A DNA stretch of 64,000 nt, taken from Ananas comosus. Taxonomy: Eukaryota; Streptophyta; Magnoliopsida; Poales; Bromeliaceae. The notes below the pieces were generated by a model, which was not told where the DNA came from, did no database searches, and saw nothing but the letters and a program-made list of their open reading frames with translations. Positions 51,056 through 62,604 of the stretch are shown here, piece after piece. The position numbers were made by a program, and so were the translations under genes. The stretch lies in the NCBI RefSeq assembly GCF_001540865.1, contig NC_033627.1, forward strand, positions 754,432 through 818,431. Direction: 5' to 3'. Every line of letters starts with the position of its first letter. Position 1 is the stretch's first letter.

Positions 51056-51640
51056 TTTTTTTGTGAGAAGCGGTAGCATGTTACCACTTCGTTCATTTAG
51101 AAAATAAACTTGGCTACAAAGTGAAGCATCCAAGGTCTCGCGACACGAGAAGAAAAAGAAAAAAGAAAAAGGTGTTCACCCGGGCTTACTACACGGATGT
51201 TGGCACCATAACTCCTTAAGGGATTTGATCTCTGACAGCAAGAACCCCATAGGGCGTTTTGTCTTCTCGAAAATTCTTCTGTTCCGCTCTAACCAGAGAA
51301 CCCACCATGTTGCGGATATGAGCGTCAATTCTCTGCCCCCCTGTACTCCCCGCTTACTACAGCTCACTTCCCAAATTTCTTTAACAGACGAGCAATAACG
51401 ATAATGACGCTTGTTTGGGAGAAGACCTTCCAAAAGAGTCGTGGCACTAGAACATTCGGCAAAAAGATGATCGACAGTCTCTGTGTCCTCTAAGCAGAAG
51501 ACACAGTTCTTTTCACCGCTCCAACCCCTTTTTTGGAAATTGTCCACAGTGAACACCTTATTTTTTAGAACTAGCCATATGAAAATTTTGACTTTGAGCG
51601 GTGATCTCATCTCCACTGACGATCATACCTTTTAACAAAT
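51056..51640 (-). mobile_element. Decayed LINE 3' end with zf-RVT domain
   Basis: An open frame of 146 residues (51616-51176) matches the zinc-binding end of plant LINE reverse transcriptases (zf-RVT): PLKVKIFIWLVLKNKVFTVD, NFQKRGW, CVFCLEDTETVDHLFAECS, then WWVLWLERNRRIFEKT. The reverse transcriptase and endonuclease parts are missing, as usual for 5'-truncated copies. A T run at about 51055-51062 on the plus strand would be the poly(A) tail of the element. Such fragments are also annotated as RNase H or hypothetical genes; I treat it as a relic. Confidence 0.75.
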
Positions 51641-51811
51641 ACTTCACCATCTTGAAGGAAAAGGGAAAGCGATTTCACCGAAAAAACTTCGGAACGCGTC
51701 CATCAAAATAATTCGAACAAGAAGTATCAAATTTCTCAGCAAAATCTATCAAATACCTTCAAAAACATATCTTCACTCTCTAAAACATGTTTAACCTATA
51801 TATATATATTG

Positions 51812-52034
51812 TAGAGTAGGGCTAGAATACTTTTACAAGTATCACCCAAGTGATACTTGTGTGTTTTTAGCCATTGGATCTACTTTTTGATTACTAATAG
51901 TCCTTGGATCAAACACTATTCCACCTACCACCACCTACCACCATCATCTCAAACTCACATCTCTCCATCCAAGGGCTAAAAATATACAAGTATCACTTGG
52001 GTGATACTTTTACAAGTATTCTAGCTCTACTCTA
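51812..52034. mobile_element. MITE with near-perfect terminal inverted repeats
   Basis: About 223 bases. The left arm TAGAGTAGGGCTAGAATACT continues TTTACAAGTATCACCCAAGT. The right arm read on the minus strand is TAGAGTAGAGCTAGAATACT, then TGTAAAAGTATCACCC. TATTG is found on both sides and may be the target-site duplication. The arms also hold an inner palindrome (CAAGTATCACCCAAGTGATACTTG). Non-coding; the superfamily is uncertain. Confidence 0.75.
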
Positions 52035-52391
52035 TATTGTATATCACATGAAAAACTCTGAATATTGTTTGTCACACTTCTAACTTTTGCTCTTTCGCGT
52101 ATATATGAGTTGTTAAAGAGATCAGGCAATGTAAGCAATTTAAGTTAATAGAGCGGTAATATAATTTTTTTTCTTTTCCTTTTCTATAAGCTTGTAACTG
52201 TGGAACCCACAAAATGCCTGGTTGAGATGATTTTAGTTTTCTCCTTTTTTATTATTATTATTTTTTTGGTGTTTAGAAGGGGAGATAACTATATCTCATA
52301 ATATAACTTGCAATTTAATTTGTGGGCAGGTAGTTTTTCATGGTTGTTGGTTGCATTAAAGTTAAACTAGGACACCGAGCGAAAGTGAAAT

Positions 52392-52435
52392 GACATGAAT
52401 GTTCGACAAGAAATGACATGAATGTTCGACAAGGA
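52392..52435. repeat. Short tandem duplication
   Basis: Two adjacent copies of ATGACATGAATGTTCGACAA separated by one or two bases. Non-coding. Confidence 0.75.
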
Positions 52436-54540
52436 ATGTTTCCCTGCCTGACTTCATTTTTGGTTGCTATAAGCAGGTGATGTTTTTCAGGGTAAAAGTT
52501 AATTGTAAGAATTTGAGAATTTGAAATAATATATATCTACGTCATTTTCTGATTGGTCATGGTGAGTGGAGATCGTGAATTAGAAAAATTGTTAGGGTTT
52601 CGTTGATATCAAGATCGGTGCACTAATACCATGTAAGAATTTGAGAGTTTGAAATAATAACTTCTCTATTTTATTTATTTATGATTAAGTATAATATATA
52701 TAGTCCATATTGGTCAATGTGTACAAGGAGCAAAATAAGGTAAAGATCCCTATGAATCCTCAACTATACCCAACTAATTCTATATTTTCTCTACTCCAAA
52801 TTTGCTACTTCGTCCTAATCTTTACACCTAATCTAATATTAATGTTGTAAAAATTAATATATAAGCTTCAAAAAGTGGAAAAACTATGTCATTTCCTAAT
52901 ACAAATAAACCAACATATATAGGGTGGTTTCTCGTTTCAAATATTTCTCTTTTTTTTTTTGTTTTGAGCAAAATTTTTTCTTTCAATATAACATTTTATT
53001 ATGTATTAAAATACAATGCTATATACCTGAGCGGTCTAAATTGTGCATATATACAATATAATTATCAGGAAAAAGAATTTAAGGACCAATGTAATTTCTT
53101 ATGATTCATAAAATTTGACAATAAATCCCCCGAAAGCTGTTTTGTTTAACATTATTTGTTAATAATTTTTTTTTCACCCTTTATCGAAAGCCAAATGCAT
53201 AATTTTGAAACTCTATTTTAATTTACCAAAGATTAAATTTATATATTTTGACACAGGTCAGTACTAATCTTTCTTTGGTAAAACAATCCCGACTAAAAAC
53301 TATATATATTATGAGTTCATTTCCATTATAGTGGAAAATCATTTTTGTATCAATTGTTAGATGTGTGCAGTTTTAAAACTTGCCTCATATTCAAACAATT
53401 ACGTTTATTTTTTCTATCATTTTTTTCCTAAGGATAGTCAATTTGACTTAATGCTAGACAATATATTATTGTTGAAAATGATAGAGTGTTATAATTCGTA
53501 AAATTTTGCAATGTTTTCTAAGTCATGTTCGTTTTCTTTTGGTTTTCCTCTAATTTCATATATTGTTAATATACTAGCATATAAGTACTAGAACAAGACA
53601 TTTTCAAACAAACAATACATATTGCGTACACACAATTAAGTTATTACTTAAGCTTGCTCACTCACGCATATAAATTCACTGAAAAATACAGAGAATGAGA
53701 TTAACATGGTGTATAGGCAAGAAGATGCTGTTTATTAATCAAAATTTTGAGAGATGTAATAAAAGCATGTATTTTATAATTACATGAAAAGATTGAGTGT
53801 GAATACATCTTTATCTCATTTCTTAAGTTAAGTAGCAACCAATCAATTGAGTGAAGTTGTATATTTTCCTTTAGATGATATCTACCTGAAGCAGCTCTAG
53901 GACATAATAAGAAAGCAACTCATTGTTAGTTCCTGAAATTAAGTAACAATTTGAAGGGGCATCATCTAAAAACCCTAGCTCTCAAACACAATTTATATAT
54001 TTCTTTTCTCATTGTTCATCTAGAAATTTCCATGGTTATTCCTTGTACCAACCACACTGTAGGAAATGTTGTGAATAAAGCAGTAACTAACTAAAAGAAG
54101 AGTTTCTATAGTTGGCATCTTGTATCTAAACAATATATAGATCATCTTTTCTTTTCTTTTCTTTTTTAAGTTTCCATGCCCCTTTATTAGCCAAACTACC
54201 TACTTCTATCTGAAAAGACCTTCCAAATAACCATTTCTTGACTTTGAAGCATATGCTTCTGATGCTGAGCCACCCCTCCCATATATTATAATAAAAACTA
54301 TACAGTAGTAAAAATTATATTTAAATACTAAGCTGGCATTCCCATGGCTTGTTATTTGCTATATATATATAGTCAAACCTTCCACTGCCCCATCAAGAAG
54401 ACTAATCATAACAGCTACGAAATAAGCTAAAAGCTAGCTAGATTACAAAAAGAGAGGGCAAAAAAAAAAAAAGGCACTGAATTAAGTATGTTCTAAGTCT
54501 TAGATATTCTTCTTGCACCTTCACCCTTAATTCCATAAAT
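52436..54540. other. AT-rich intergenic region
   Basis: No supported gene. AT-rich DNA with short runs of T and TA. Confidence 0.5.
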
Positions 54541-54547
54541 GCCCCAG

Positions 54548-54548
<1 letters not shown>

Positions 54549-54587
<39 letters not shown>

Positions 54588-54655
54588 GACTGCGCGCGGC
54601 GAGCCGGGCCGGCAAAAAATAGCCCACAGCGCGCGTCTGGTTANTTTTTTTTTGG
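54549..54655. other. Long T run, GC-rich patch and an unresolved base
   Basis: A T run of about 38 bases is followed by about 55 bases of GC-rich DNA (GCGCGCGGCGAGCCGGGCC) and an N at 54644 in front of another T run. The flanks are AT-rich. This may be an assembly junction or an insertion remnant. Minus-strand frames with poly-Lys here are artefacts. Confidence 0.5.
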
Positions 54656-56067
54656 GGCCTTTGCACGTGCACCGAAACCTCGGTATTGCTTGCAAGGATT
54701 GAAAACTTGTGGGGTGAAAGCAAAGCCTCTCAACAAACAACTGGAACAATTGCTGTCACAACAACACATGCTCCCAAAAAAAATCTAATTAATAGTATGC
54801 ATTTTTTTTTTTTTTCAAATAAAGAAAAGCAAGTAGGACATAGACGAAGTAGAGAAGACCTTATTATGGGCATTTAATCTCATTATTTTATGTGCATAGA
54901 AAAGCTGCATATATGCATATATCTATATATCAGAGATTACAATAAGTTAGTAATTAGTTAAACTTTATTATTTATTAATTAAAGCTATATATATGGTCAG
55001 AAGAGTTAAGAAGATGGTCCAGCTGCTTTTATAGCAAAACATAGATCGATTTCAACAATCCAATAACCAAAACTAAGATTAAGAACCTGTTACGGACACA
55101 CATAAAGATACACAGGAGAGAGAGAGAGAGAGGTTTAATTTGCTTTTGCACAAAGAGCCACAGACTGGTATCTGACAGTGTGAGGGAGAGGGCATGTATT
55201 TCCGAGTCGCATCACTGTGAAGCCATGTCTGGTGAAAGGGAGAGGACTATGGCTGTTTTGACTTGGGTGATGCTTCGGGTGAGGAAATCCATGTGATTGC
55301 TTAGCAAAGCATTGCTTGCACCTCTTAGGAATCCCCATCTATCAAATCCAGTCAACATCACTACATGATGATGGACGATTGGACTTGCTTCTAAGTCTCT
55401 CCCTACCCCCATAAACACACCCTTCCCTCACGCTGCAGTGACAACTAATAGATATTATCTTCAAAAAGCCAAATTAATCATCAAATATTATATGTATATG
55501 TATATATAACTGACTTATTAATAATATTATAAGTATTTCACGAATCATACGAAGAATCATAGATACAACTACTATATATATGTATAATATCAGTTTATCA
55601 AGCTAAGCCTAGAATAAACTAATAACACAAAAAATACAACCGAAATTTCTGGATTAAAAACTTACTGGAACCAAAAAGAATAAAAGAATTGAGGGAAAAA
55701 AAAAAAAATGGTAATCCCCGTTGAGATTTGAGAACCCAGAGAAAAGAAAGAAAGATTTATTACACATAAAAGCCTAATTTCACTATTGACAAAGTACTTA
55801 CTTCCGGGAGCAGGCAGTTCAGCGGCCGCAACATCACATCAAAAACCAACAGGAACAAAATAATAAAAATAACAATAGAAATGAAGAAATGTATTACACC
55901 TAGAATAGAGGTATATGCAGTAGAGTATAGACACAAAACGGAAAGAGCCAAACGCAAAGGAAAAAATCACAGCTTTGCAGAAATTAACAGAGAAAAGCCA
56001 AGTAGAATAGTGCTGGGAAAAAGAGTAGCAGCAAAAAGGTTTTGAGATTTTTCCAGCAGATTGCAAG

Positions 56068-56110
<43 letters not shown>

Positions 56111-56582
56111 GTTTTATTTCTTTTGCATGCGACTACTGCTGCAGCTGCTTATGACTGCTGCTACTTCTGCAGCTGCACCATCTTCACCATTTGCCCCCCG
56201 CCCCTCTCCCTTTTCTTTCCCCACTATTTTGGATCCTTTCTATTATTTCTCTCTTTCTCTCTCTCTTTATTTCGCTTGAGCAAAAGGGAACGAGAGAAGA
56301 TCAAAACCTGCACGGAGTACACTTTCAAAGCGTCAGTAATAAACTCTTGTGACACCCAAAAGATATATAGTGGTAGAAATTTGATGGAGAGAAAAATAAC
56401 ACATATATTTATTTATATACCACTTAGAGAAGGACATCGCCTTTCCTCGCTGGGAGCTGAAGAAGGGAGAGATTTTGATGGTACAAATTAACATTTATAA
56501 GATGTTAACTTTTCTGGGCTCTTCGCAAGGAGAGAAGCCGCAATCGAGAGGCCGGGGTAGGGTTGTGTCTCTTCTCCAGCCG
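54656..56582. other. LBD 3' region and intergenic DNA
   Basis: No recognised gene. It includes a (GA)n microsatellite at 56070-56103 and a less AT-rich stretch (about 55135-55430) with two overlapping minus-strand frames of 67 and 68 residues that I do not recognise. The right-hand part may belong to the LBD 3' untranslated region. Confidence 0.45.
56070..56103. repeat. (GA)n microsatellite
   Basis: Uninterrupted GA run of about 34 bases in non-coding DNA. Confidence 0.9.
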
Positions 56583-57434
56583 CTAGGACGACGGCCCGAT
56601 GCCGCTCCTCCCCTCGTCGCTCCCAGCTCTCTGATGATGCTCCAGCATCAGCTGCTGCGGCTGCTGCTGCTGCTGGTTTGTCGTCGTAAAAGCGCCGTCA
56701 TAAGCCTGCGGCGGGAGGAGCGACAGCCCACCGGCCGACCCGGCAATCGCCACCGTCGGCCCGCCGCCTAGTTGCGCCGCATGGTTATACACCCCGCGCG
56801 CGTCGTACACGCTGCTCAGCCTCGCGAGCTCCTCTTGCTGCTGCTGCTGGTCGTAGGTTCTGAACATCTCCTGTTCTCGCTGTGCCGCATCCGACGCTGC
56901 TGCTGCCACCACGACCATCGGCTGAGCGTCCACCACCATCTGCGACTGCGACTGCGACTGCGAATGATCGCGGATCATGAGCTGCGGGGCGGCGGCGGCG
57001 AGGCCGAGGCCCATCATGGGGGGTTGGAATTGGGGGTGGTGGAATTGGGGGGGTGGTGCGGGGGCGGAGGGGAGGAAGGGGCCGAAGGCGGCGGGGCCGA
57101 TGTAGGCGGCGAGCTCCTTCTTGGCGTTGTGGAGGTCCACGCGGAGCTGGCGGAGCCGGAGCTCGAGGAGGGAGATGTAGGCGACGCAGCCGTAGACCGG
57201 GTCCTTGAGCCGGGCGTCGGCCTCGTACGCCAGCGAGTTCACGGCGTCCTCGCGCTGCGCCGGGCTGATGTCGTTCAGCAGCTTCGCCACGTTGCTCGCC
57301 CCGAACACCCGGTGCACGCACGCAAACTTGTTCGGCTGGTCCGGCGGGAAGTACGGCGCGAACACGCACCCTTGCGTGCACTTGCGCCGCAGGAACTTGC
57401 ACGCCGCGCACGGCGAGTTCGACGACGACGACAT
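56583..57434 (-). CDS. LBD: LOB-domain transcription factor, class I, LBD36/AS2-like
   Basis: Single coding exon, 283 residues. The LOB domain fills the first 115 or so: the zinc block CX2CX6CX3C (C9, C12, C19, C23; SPCAACKFLRRKCTQGCVFA), PYFPPDQPNKFACVHRVFGA, the GAS block SNVAKLLNDISPAQREDAVN, then SLAYEADARLKDPVYGCVAY and the leucine-zipper-like ISLLELRLRQLRVDL. The KKELAAYIGP extension and an EMFRTYD word in the tail resemble LBD36/ASL1 more than AS2 itself. Class I LBD proteins set organ boundaries and leaf polarity; this role is inferred. The tail has Gln runs and a (Ser-Gln)4 repeat, likely variable in length. The upstream CCAG (near 57442) could be the acceptor of a leader intron, common in this family. 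The large other-strand frames are GC artefacts. Confidence 0.93.
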   Translation of the reverse strand: MSSSSNSPCAACKFLRRKCTQGCVFAPYFPPDQPNKFACVHRVFGASNVAKLLNDISPAQREDAVNSLAYEADARLKDPVYGCVAYISLLELRLRQLRVDLHNAKKELAAYIGPAAFGPFLPSAPAPPPQFHHPQFQPPMMGLGLAAAAPQLMIRDHSQSQSQSQMVVDAQPMVVVAAAASDAAQREQEMFRTYDQQQQQEELARLSSVYDARGVYNHAAQLGGGPTVAIAGSAGGLSLLPPQAYDGAFTTTNQQQQQPQQLMLEHHQRAGSDEGRSGIGPSS

Positions 57435-57584
57435 CGTCCAACCTGGCTCCCCCCCAAAAAAGGAAAAAGAAAACATATATAAGAACAACAGCTCACTTAA
57501 ATGCTAATGCTAAGGAGAGAGAGAGAGAGAGAACCCTAGTGCAGATCTTTTCACAGGCGTTTTAATTCTAGGGGCTAGATAGAG

Positions 57585-57647
57585 CTAGGGTTAGGGTTTG
57601 CTTTTCCCAGTGCTTTTTGCGGTCGTCTAGGATTAGGGTTAGGGTTA
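57585..57647. repeat. Telomere-like TTAGGG words in the LBD leader
   Basis: AGGGTTAGGGTTTGC and, about 40 bases later, GATTAGGGTTAGGGTTAGCC. Short telomere-type words (telo-boxes) near plant transcription starts are usually regulatory and not true telomeric DNA. Confidence 0.6.
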
Positions 57648-58975
57648 GCCTTTCCTTTCTCAGGTCTACCCCGTCAGCTTTTGGGGATCCCGTTCCGAAA
57701 CCTGCGAGATCTCGTCACGTACCTTGCGATAGTGCAATCGATCTCCTCCTCGGCTCCTCCCCCTATTCGATCTTCGGCGTCGCTTTCTTCGTCTTCTTCT
57801 TCTTTTTCTTCGATAATGGTGGTGGTGATGACGATGATCGAAACGACCGATGATATCGATCCCCGCGACCTCGATCAGATCCCGCTAACTACTCCGTCTC
57901 TTCTTCTTCCCCATTGGATCGAACCCCAGGATCACTACAAAGGTTAGATGAGCCGATCACGTTCTAGAAATCTCCCAGTTTCCGATCCATCCACTGAGCG
58001 AGATTTCTTTCGCAGTATTTTTTTTTTCCTCTTTTCTTTTTTTGCCCCTTTTTTTTTCTTTGCTCCTGCAAAGTTATTTTAATAATTTCAAATCTTATCT
58101 TTAAAAAAAAAAAAAGATAATGGAGAGGACGAAGAAGAAGATGAAGGAGAAGAGAGAAAAGAGAGAGAGATGGGGGTTGTTAGTGTGTATGCGTTTGTGA
58201 ACACCTCGTCCGCTGTGAGAGAGATCGGACTCCGCTTTGATCGGATGGATTTCCGCCTCTTTGCGAGGAGAGCGGGTTTCAGATCCCAAAAGCGAGTAGA
58301 AAAAATTAAAAAAAAAAAACATATATATATATATATATATAGATGATGAAGAAGAAAAAAAATATATATGATATATTTATTAGTAATTACTTTTTTTAAT
58401 ATATTTAAGAATGAACAGGAACATGGATTGAGGAGAGAGATATATATATATATATAAAGCGATCGAGAAGGACCTTAGAGAGAGAAGGATCGATGGTGAG
58501 GGTTGTATTTTTTTTTTTTTTTTTCCTCTTCTCCGCGTTGCTTCTACGTCATTTATAAATGAGAAATAGCTGTGAAAAAATTAATATATATAATAATAAT
58601 AGGAAACAGAAAAGATTAATAAACAATGCGGTGTAATAATGAGGGCGGGGTCGGGGAAAATGCTACCGTGATCCGATGTGGTGGCGGAGTAAACGTGCGG
58701 TTTCTCTGGCCGTCCAGATCGGGCCTAGATTTTCTGGCCGTCGGATTGGAACAAGCTTAGCACGAATCTAAGCCCTGCACCGGGTCCACCCACACTTGTG
58801 CACCGCCACGAATACTTGCCGTAAAGGACAAATTTGGAAATTACGTCCATGCTTTCTTTCGAAGCTCTAATGTTTCTAAAAGTCTCAAAATCATTTTAAA
58901 TATTTTTTTCAGAGCATTTTAAAATTTGTAGGCTTTCAAACCTAAAGTATCGGAGCATATGTATTTGAGTAATGT

Positions 58976-59400
58976 ATTTTCAAATTAGATCCAAACTGAA
59001 CCGGATGACAGATAAACAGTGCACTAATGTATGGATGCACACTAATTAGAAGCAAATGTGTTTGAGTAACACATTTCCAATTAAGGACCAAGTTGAACCG
59101 CATAATAGATAAATAATGCACGAATGTATGAATGAACCGGTGTAGGAAATACCTAGCAAGAGGGCTTGACTTGATCTGCTACGTTTTTCGGGACAGCCCA
59201 ATTCTCTCTCTAAAGCCAATACGGAATGATGCCCGTTAGCTGCGGATATTAACATATTTTCAAATTAGATCCAAGTTGAAACGATTGATAGATAAATAGT
59301 ACACGAATGTATGAATACACCATATATAAGAAAAAACTTCATAGCAAGAGGGCTTTACCTGATTTATTATGTTTCTCAGGACTCTGTCCAATTCTGTCTC
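58976..59400. repeat. Diverged dispersed/tandem repeats
   Basis: Three related stretches (about 58976-59034, 59076-59133 and 59257-59313) share ATTTTCAAATTAGATCCAA, then TTGAA, GATAGATAAATA and CACGAATGTATGAAT. The second and third are followed by a further shared block (AGCAAGAGGGCTT, then CCCAATTCT or TCCAATTCT and CTCTAAA). The pattern suggests one unit of about 190 bases duplicated, plus an extra partial copy. Confidence 0.65.
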
Positions 59401-60314
59401 TAAACTCAATATGTGCAGTGGTGCCATTAAGGCTTCGTTTGGGATTGCGGGGAGTTGCGTTACGTTTAGAAAAATACTATATTTGTTTCTGTACGTAATA
59501 TTGTGTTCAGTATATCGCGATGAGTCGATATATTTTGAATGCAGAAGCATATCCCTATATGCTTTTTACTAAACTCTATTTTATCTAATAGCGTTAGATA
59601 AGTCTCAATACCAAACTAAGCCTATAAGTGACCTGCGATAAATTTGTTAGTAATGAGGGATTAACATGCAATTGCTTTTATCTTTTATTTTATATAACTC
59701 AAAATGTCAAACAACTTATATTTAAATATTTTAGTGGCACGTGACTCTTTCAGCCTTATCTCTTTGCTAAAAGTGCAAGTAGAAACCATTAATTTCTAAC
59801 TACAGAGATTACGTTTTTGGGCTTTGCCATGTAATTTTTACACATTAGAAAACATGTAGAATATCTATCATAATGAAGAAATTTTGATTTTTTTTTCACT
59901 TTATATTAATTCTGGCTAGAAGGCCCAATTAATTTTTTTAAGAGAAAAATTTCAAGCTACTTATATTGTTTAATTTTTTTTAGAAATAAATTTAACTAAA
60001 AATATAAAAACAATATATCTCATTCTTTTAATATCTCCTGCCCTTTTTTTTACTGTTCTTTTGACGATTTTTTTTTAAAAAAAAAAGAATTTATCAAATA
60101 TTACATCTTTCACGAAGATTTACCAATAATGCCCGTCATAGTGAAGAGTAAAACATCTTAAAATGGAAAGCTTAAAGCGTTAAGACTCGAGGCATTTGCT
60201 ATATAAGCAAAAGCTTCCAAAATCAACATTACCGGCCCCATAAGGCAAATGCCCTAATTCGGTCCCCTCTCCAAAATCGGCGATAGCCGGAACCCTAATC
60301 CCCAAAACCCGGCC

Positions 60315-62604
60315 ATGGCAACGCCGCCACATTCCTACTCCTCCCTCTCCTCTCTCCGCCGCTTCCTCCGCCCCTTGCCTTCGCCTCCCTCTCTGCCTGT
60401 CCACCGAACCCTCGGCGGCGGCGGCGGCTCGGAGAGCATGGCGTACCGGCGATCGATGCTCCGCGCGCCGCCGACGGTGAGAGCCCCAGGGATTCGTCGG
60501 AATTCGTGCAGCTTCATCGGCACGGTGGTCGCCCCCGTGAGGCGCGCGGGGCGTGACCACGAGAAGCCCTGGGCCTACACCTTTCTTGAGGTGAAGAGGC
60601 AGAGGGCTTATGGAGCATCTTCTTCTTCTTCCTCCTCTTCTTCTCCTTCTTCTTTCGAGTGAGATTCACTACGTAGTTGCTTCATCTCCTTTAAGTTTTG
60701 ATCGATTTGGAGTGGTTTGATATGACGTGTTTGTAGTTGTTACCTCGCTGCGATACTGTATCAATTGTCACTAATATAGAGAGGATATAATTCGAAAGAC
60801 TTAGAAGCGTCCTTAAATAGAATGGATGCAGAGTATAATTATCCAATGCCTTTGTTAAGATGCTGCAACTGGTCAATTTAACTGCTCCCATCTGTACACT
60901 TGTAATTATTATTTTAACATGAGGTATCGTAATGGCCGACATACCCAGAAATATCTAGGCATCATTTGTGGTAAATGATTTTCACACAATAATCTTCAGG
61001 ACATTGTTTTGTTGTCTATTGGAATGTCCCTGAACCTTCGGGGGCATGACGCTGCGCGATTGCTTACTTATCTTTTCAAAGTCCGTATGAAACACATTTT
61101 GAGTCGTCTTTTTATTACGATTAATGTGGGAAAGATAATCATATATCTTGATCTTGAGGTCCCACACTTGCTTATTTGGCCGGCTAGCTATTAGTGATGG
61201 GTACATGTGCATGTGAATTCTAACAATCACAAAATTCTGTCTCTGATCTAATTACTACAGTTTTCTGATGTTTCTGTTGGCTGTTCGACTGCTTCCACGT
61301 TTCTGGAGATCTACTTCCACTGTCTATTTACAGCTTATTTTGGTTCATTTTGGAATGGATGTCTTTTTGTTGCTTACTGTGGATAAAATGGAGCAGGATA
61401 TTACTGGCAATGCGGGACAAGCTGGCGGAAATTTCTCTGAGGCATTTGCAACCAAATGATTTTATTTATGTTTCTGGTCCTTTAGGTTCCTATGCAAAGG
61501 TCAATGCTAGTGGCAGCCATGAAATTTGCTACAAGGTTGTCACTCATTTTTTTGAAGCATGCCATATTATTTTCCTGGTTCCCTGCATTTTATTTGGAAA
61601 TTTGTTTTAGTTCAATATTTAGTAGTTTAATCAATTTTTGACCCCTTCTTTTTAATGAGATCTGTTAGTTCTTGCTTTATCATAAGGTTGAAATATCGGC
61701 TTAAGATGATTGTTTGAATGGCTGTCTCTAATATCAGCTCTAACAATCTCCTCCTTTTATTGTTTGGGGAGCGCATTTCTTCTTTTCATGTCCTGATTAT
61801 TGGTGCATTATTAATTGGTACATCATGGCTTAACCTCTTTGTGTTCTTTCTATTTTTCTCCTTGTATCTGCCGTTGCTTCACTAAAAAATGGTTTATATA
61901 AGGCCCGTGAATGGAAATGCGAGAGTTTATCTACTTTCTTTCTCAGTATATGAGTATCTTTTGTTCCCTTAAATGTTTTATCTTGGTTCTAACTTATGTC
62001 TACTTCTGCCTATTATAACAATCTTTTCTAATGTTTTTTTTACAGGTTTTTGTCATGGATCTGAATTATGTAAAGCACAATGATCAAAAACAAACTTCAC
62101 ACAAGCATGAGGTTTTGGTGCAGAAAGAACTAACAGGACCCACTTTCGGTAAGTTTATCATCCTTTTAATTTGTAGCTCTGCTTATAAGCTGTTGAGAAA
62201 TATGTTTAGACATACAATTTTCTACATCAGTTGAATTTCCTAAAGAGAACCACGCTTACGAAGTGCTTTTCTAATAGTCTAAGAGTCATCTTATTATTTG
62301 TCCCAATTGAGTTTTAGGTGCATTTGATTCTGCGGAGAAGGACAGAGAACGCCTTCACTTGTGGCATGTCTTCTTTGCTAACCCGTACGAATGGTGGGAC
62401 AACAGACAATCAAAGCCGAATATAAGGCACCCAGATTTTAAACACAAGGGAACTGGTGAAGTCCTATGGCTTAATCCGCATGACCCTCCTTGGGTTAAAA
62501 AGCAACTTGAACTGTATGACTCAAAGATGGGTTTAGGAACCAATCAAAGAAACGATGGTAGACGGCCAGAGTTACATGGTTGGATAATTGAGGATTTTGA
62601 GTAA
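60315..62604 (+). CDS. OSB: Organellar single-stranded DNA-binding protein (OSB family)
   Basis: Predicted 290 residues. Exons: 60315-60658, 61397-61535, 62046-62148 and 62318-62604. The first 40 residues are rich in Ser, Pro, Arg and Leu and low in acids, like a targeting peptide. An SSB-like OB-fold follows (NSCSFIGTVVAPVRRAG, AMRDKLAEISLRHLQPNDF, IYVSGPLGSY, VFVMDLNYVKHND). The carboxy part carries the plant-specific PDF motif (about 211-259): LWHVFFANPYEWWDNRQ, then HPDFKHKGTGEVLWL and PPWVKKQLELYDSKMG. OSB proteins bind single-stranded DNA in mitochondria or plastids and restrain illegitimate recombination; which organelle is not clear. The exon 1/2 junction was chosen because it restores the OB-fold (SSFEILLAMRDK); the donor lies right after a TCT-rich run encoding nine Ser residues. 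A telo-box lies just upstream. Confidence 0.87.

Larger units (their letters stand above)
57435..60314. other. Divergent spacer between the LBD and OSB genes
   Basis: No supported gene. The left part is probably LBD leader and promoter, with GA/CT tracts, TA microsatellites (58321-58340, 58440-58456) and telomere-like words (57585-57647). The centre has diverged repeats (58976-59313). The right end carries a telo-box (AACCCTAA, 60291-60298) close to the OSB start. Confidence 0.55.

Noticed and set aside
56772..57482. 236- and 218-residue frames overlapping the LBD gene
   Set aside because: They are shadows of a GC-rich coding exon, with compositionally biased and repeat-like products.
57585..57647. 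Interstitial telomere
   Set aside because: Only a few TTAGGG words are present, near a gene start; they fit telo-box regulatory motifs better.
61268..61459. Candidate extra OSB exon between exons 1 and 2
   Set aside because: An acceptor-like CTACAG precedes it, but joining it gives a hydrophobic insert that does not fit the OB-fold. Direct splicing of exon 1 to 61397 does.
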